Of a DNA stretch of 55,926 nucleotides, positions 55,885 to 55,926 are shown in pieces. How positions within the stretch are numbered: position 1 is the stretch's first letter; the number at the start of each line of letters is the position of its first letter. The stretch is taken from the NCBI GenBank assembly GCA_945952315.1, contig CAMFIE010000027.1:1-55926 (forward strand), in the 5' to 3' direction. The position numbers were made by a program, and so were the translations under genes. This stretch comes from an uncultured Rhizobium sp. Lineage in GTDB: Bacteria; Pseudomonadota; Alphaproteobacteria; Rhizobiales; Rhizobiaceae. Below the pieces are notes generated by a model. The model searched no databases. It worked only from the letters and a program-made list of their open reading frames with translations, and had not been told where the DNA came from.

Positions 55885-55926
55885 TCATCCGGAATGTCCC
55901 TTTTTCCAAAAAAAGAATGAGCCGAA
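55885..55926 (+). promoter_or_regulatory. Leader of a fifth flagellin (cut by window edge)
   Basis: TCCGGAATGTCCCT (55888-55901) repeats the leader element of the other flagellins, followed by the GAATGAGCCGAA that in leader 4 comes just before the ribosome binding site. The pairing arm and the gene lie beyond the window. Confidence 0.6.

Noticed and set aside
1-55926. CRISPR array or rRNA genes
   Set aside because: No regularly spaced repeats with unique spacers and no rRNA sequence seen in the window.

Overview
The window is chromosomal DNA of an alphaproteobacterium of the Rhizobiaceae (Agrobacterium/Rhizobium/Sinorhizobium group). This rests on gene order and gene types: the che operon starts with a soluble globin-type receptor and cheS and ends with cheD-cheT; visN/visR follow fliF; motA-fliM-fliN-fliG-flhB form one block; flgB-flgC-fliE-flgG-flgA-flgI-motE-flgH-fliL-fliP is followed by an array of short flagellins. 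The DUF2948-hisD-UPF0262-phosphatase-infA-maf-yacG block is also typical of this group.

Region 1 (1 to about 11,480) is the right part of an integrated element that ends at the 3' end of a tRNA-Phe gene, with its integrase next to the tRNA. Its left end is not visible. It carries a small second tyrosine recombinase, a small HUH/Rep-like protein, a clamp-loader-like AAA ATPase, several unknown proteins, a possible HEPN/AbiJ-type defence protein and, unexpectedly, a long flagellin (566 residues, TTG start) unlike the native flagellins. Two near-identical palindromes (1207-1227 and 5154-5174) bracket a block of about 3.9 kb beside the small recombinase.

Region 2 (11,480 to about 20,300) is core housekeeping DNA: tRNA-Phe, the yacG-maf-infA-phosphatase-UPF0262-hisD-DUF2948 block, murA, a small charged protein, tRNA-Thr, recX and a phosphotransacetylase-family gene.

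Region 3 (20,500-29,040) is the chemotaxis operon: icpA-like receptor, cheS, cheY1, cheA, cheW, cheR, cheB, cheY2, cheD, cheT, with short gaps or 1-4 base overlaps. It ends in a hairpin terminator.

Region 4 (29,165-55,926) is the flagellar cluster: fliF; visN-visR (LuxR-type motility master regulators); a periplasmic pterin-binding-like protein with an overlapping membrane GGDEF-EAL protein (PruR-DcpA-like pair); a leftward operon motA-fliM-fliN-fliG-flhB-orf; rightward flgF-fliI-orf and flgB to fliP; then four flagellin genes and the leader of a fifth that starts beyond the window. Each native flagellin has its own terminator and a related leader RNA in which a conserved TGTCCCT can pair with the ribosome binding site. 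This suggests shared translational control and is the most interesting signal in the window. The cluster covers signal reception, motor switching, export, rod/ring assembly, torque generation, filament subunits and a c-di-GMP input.
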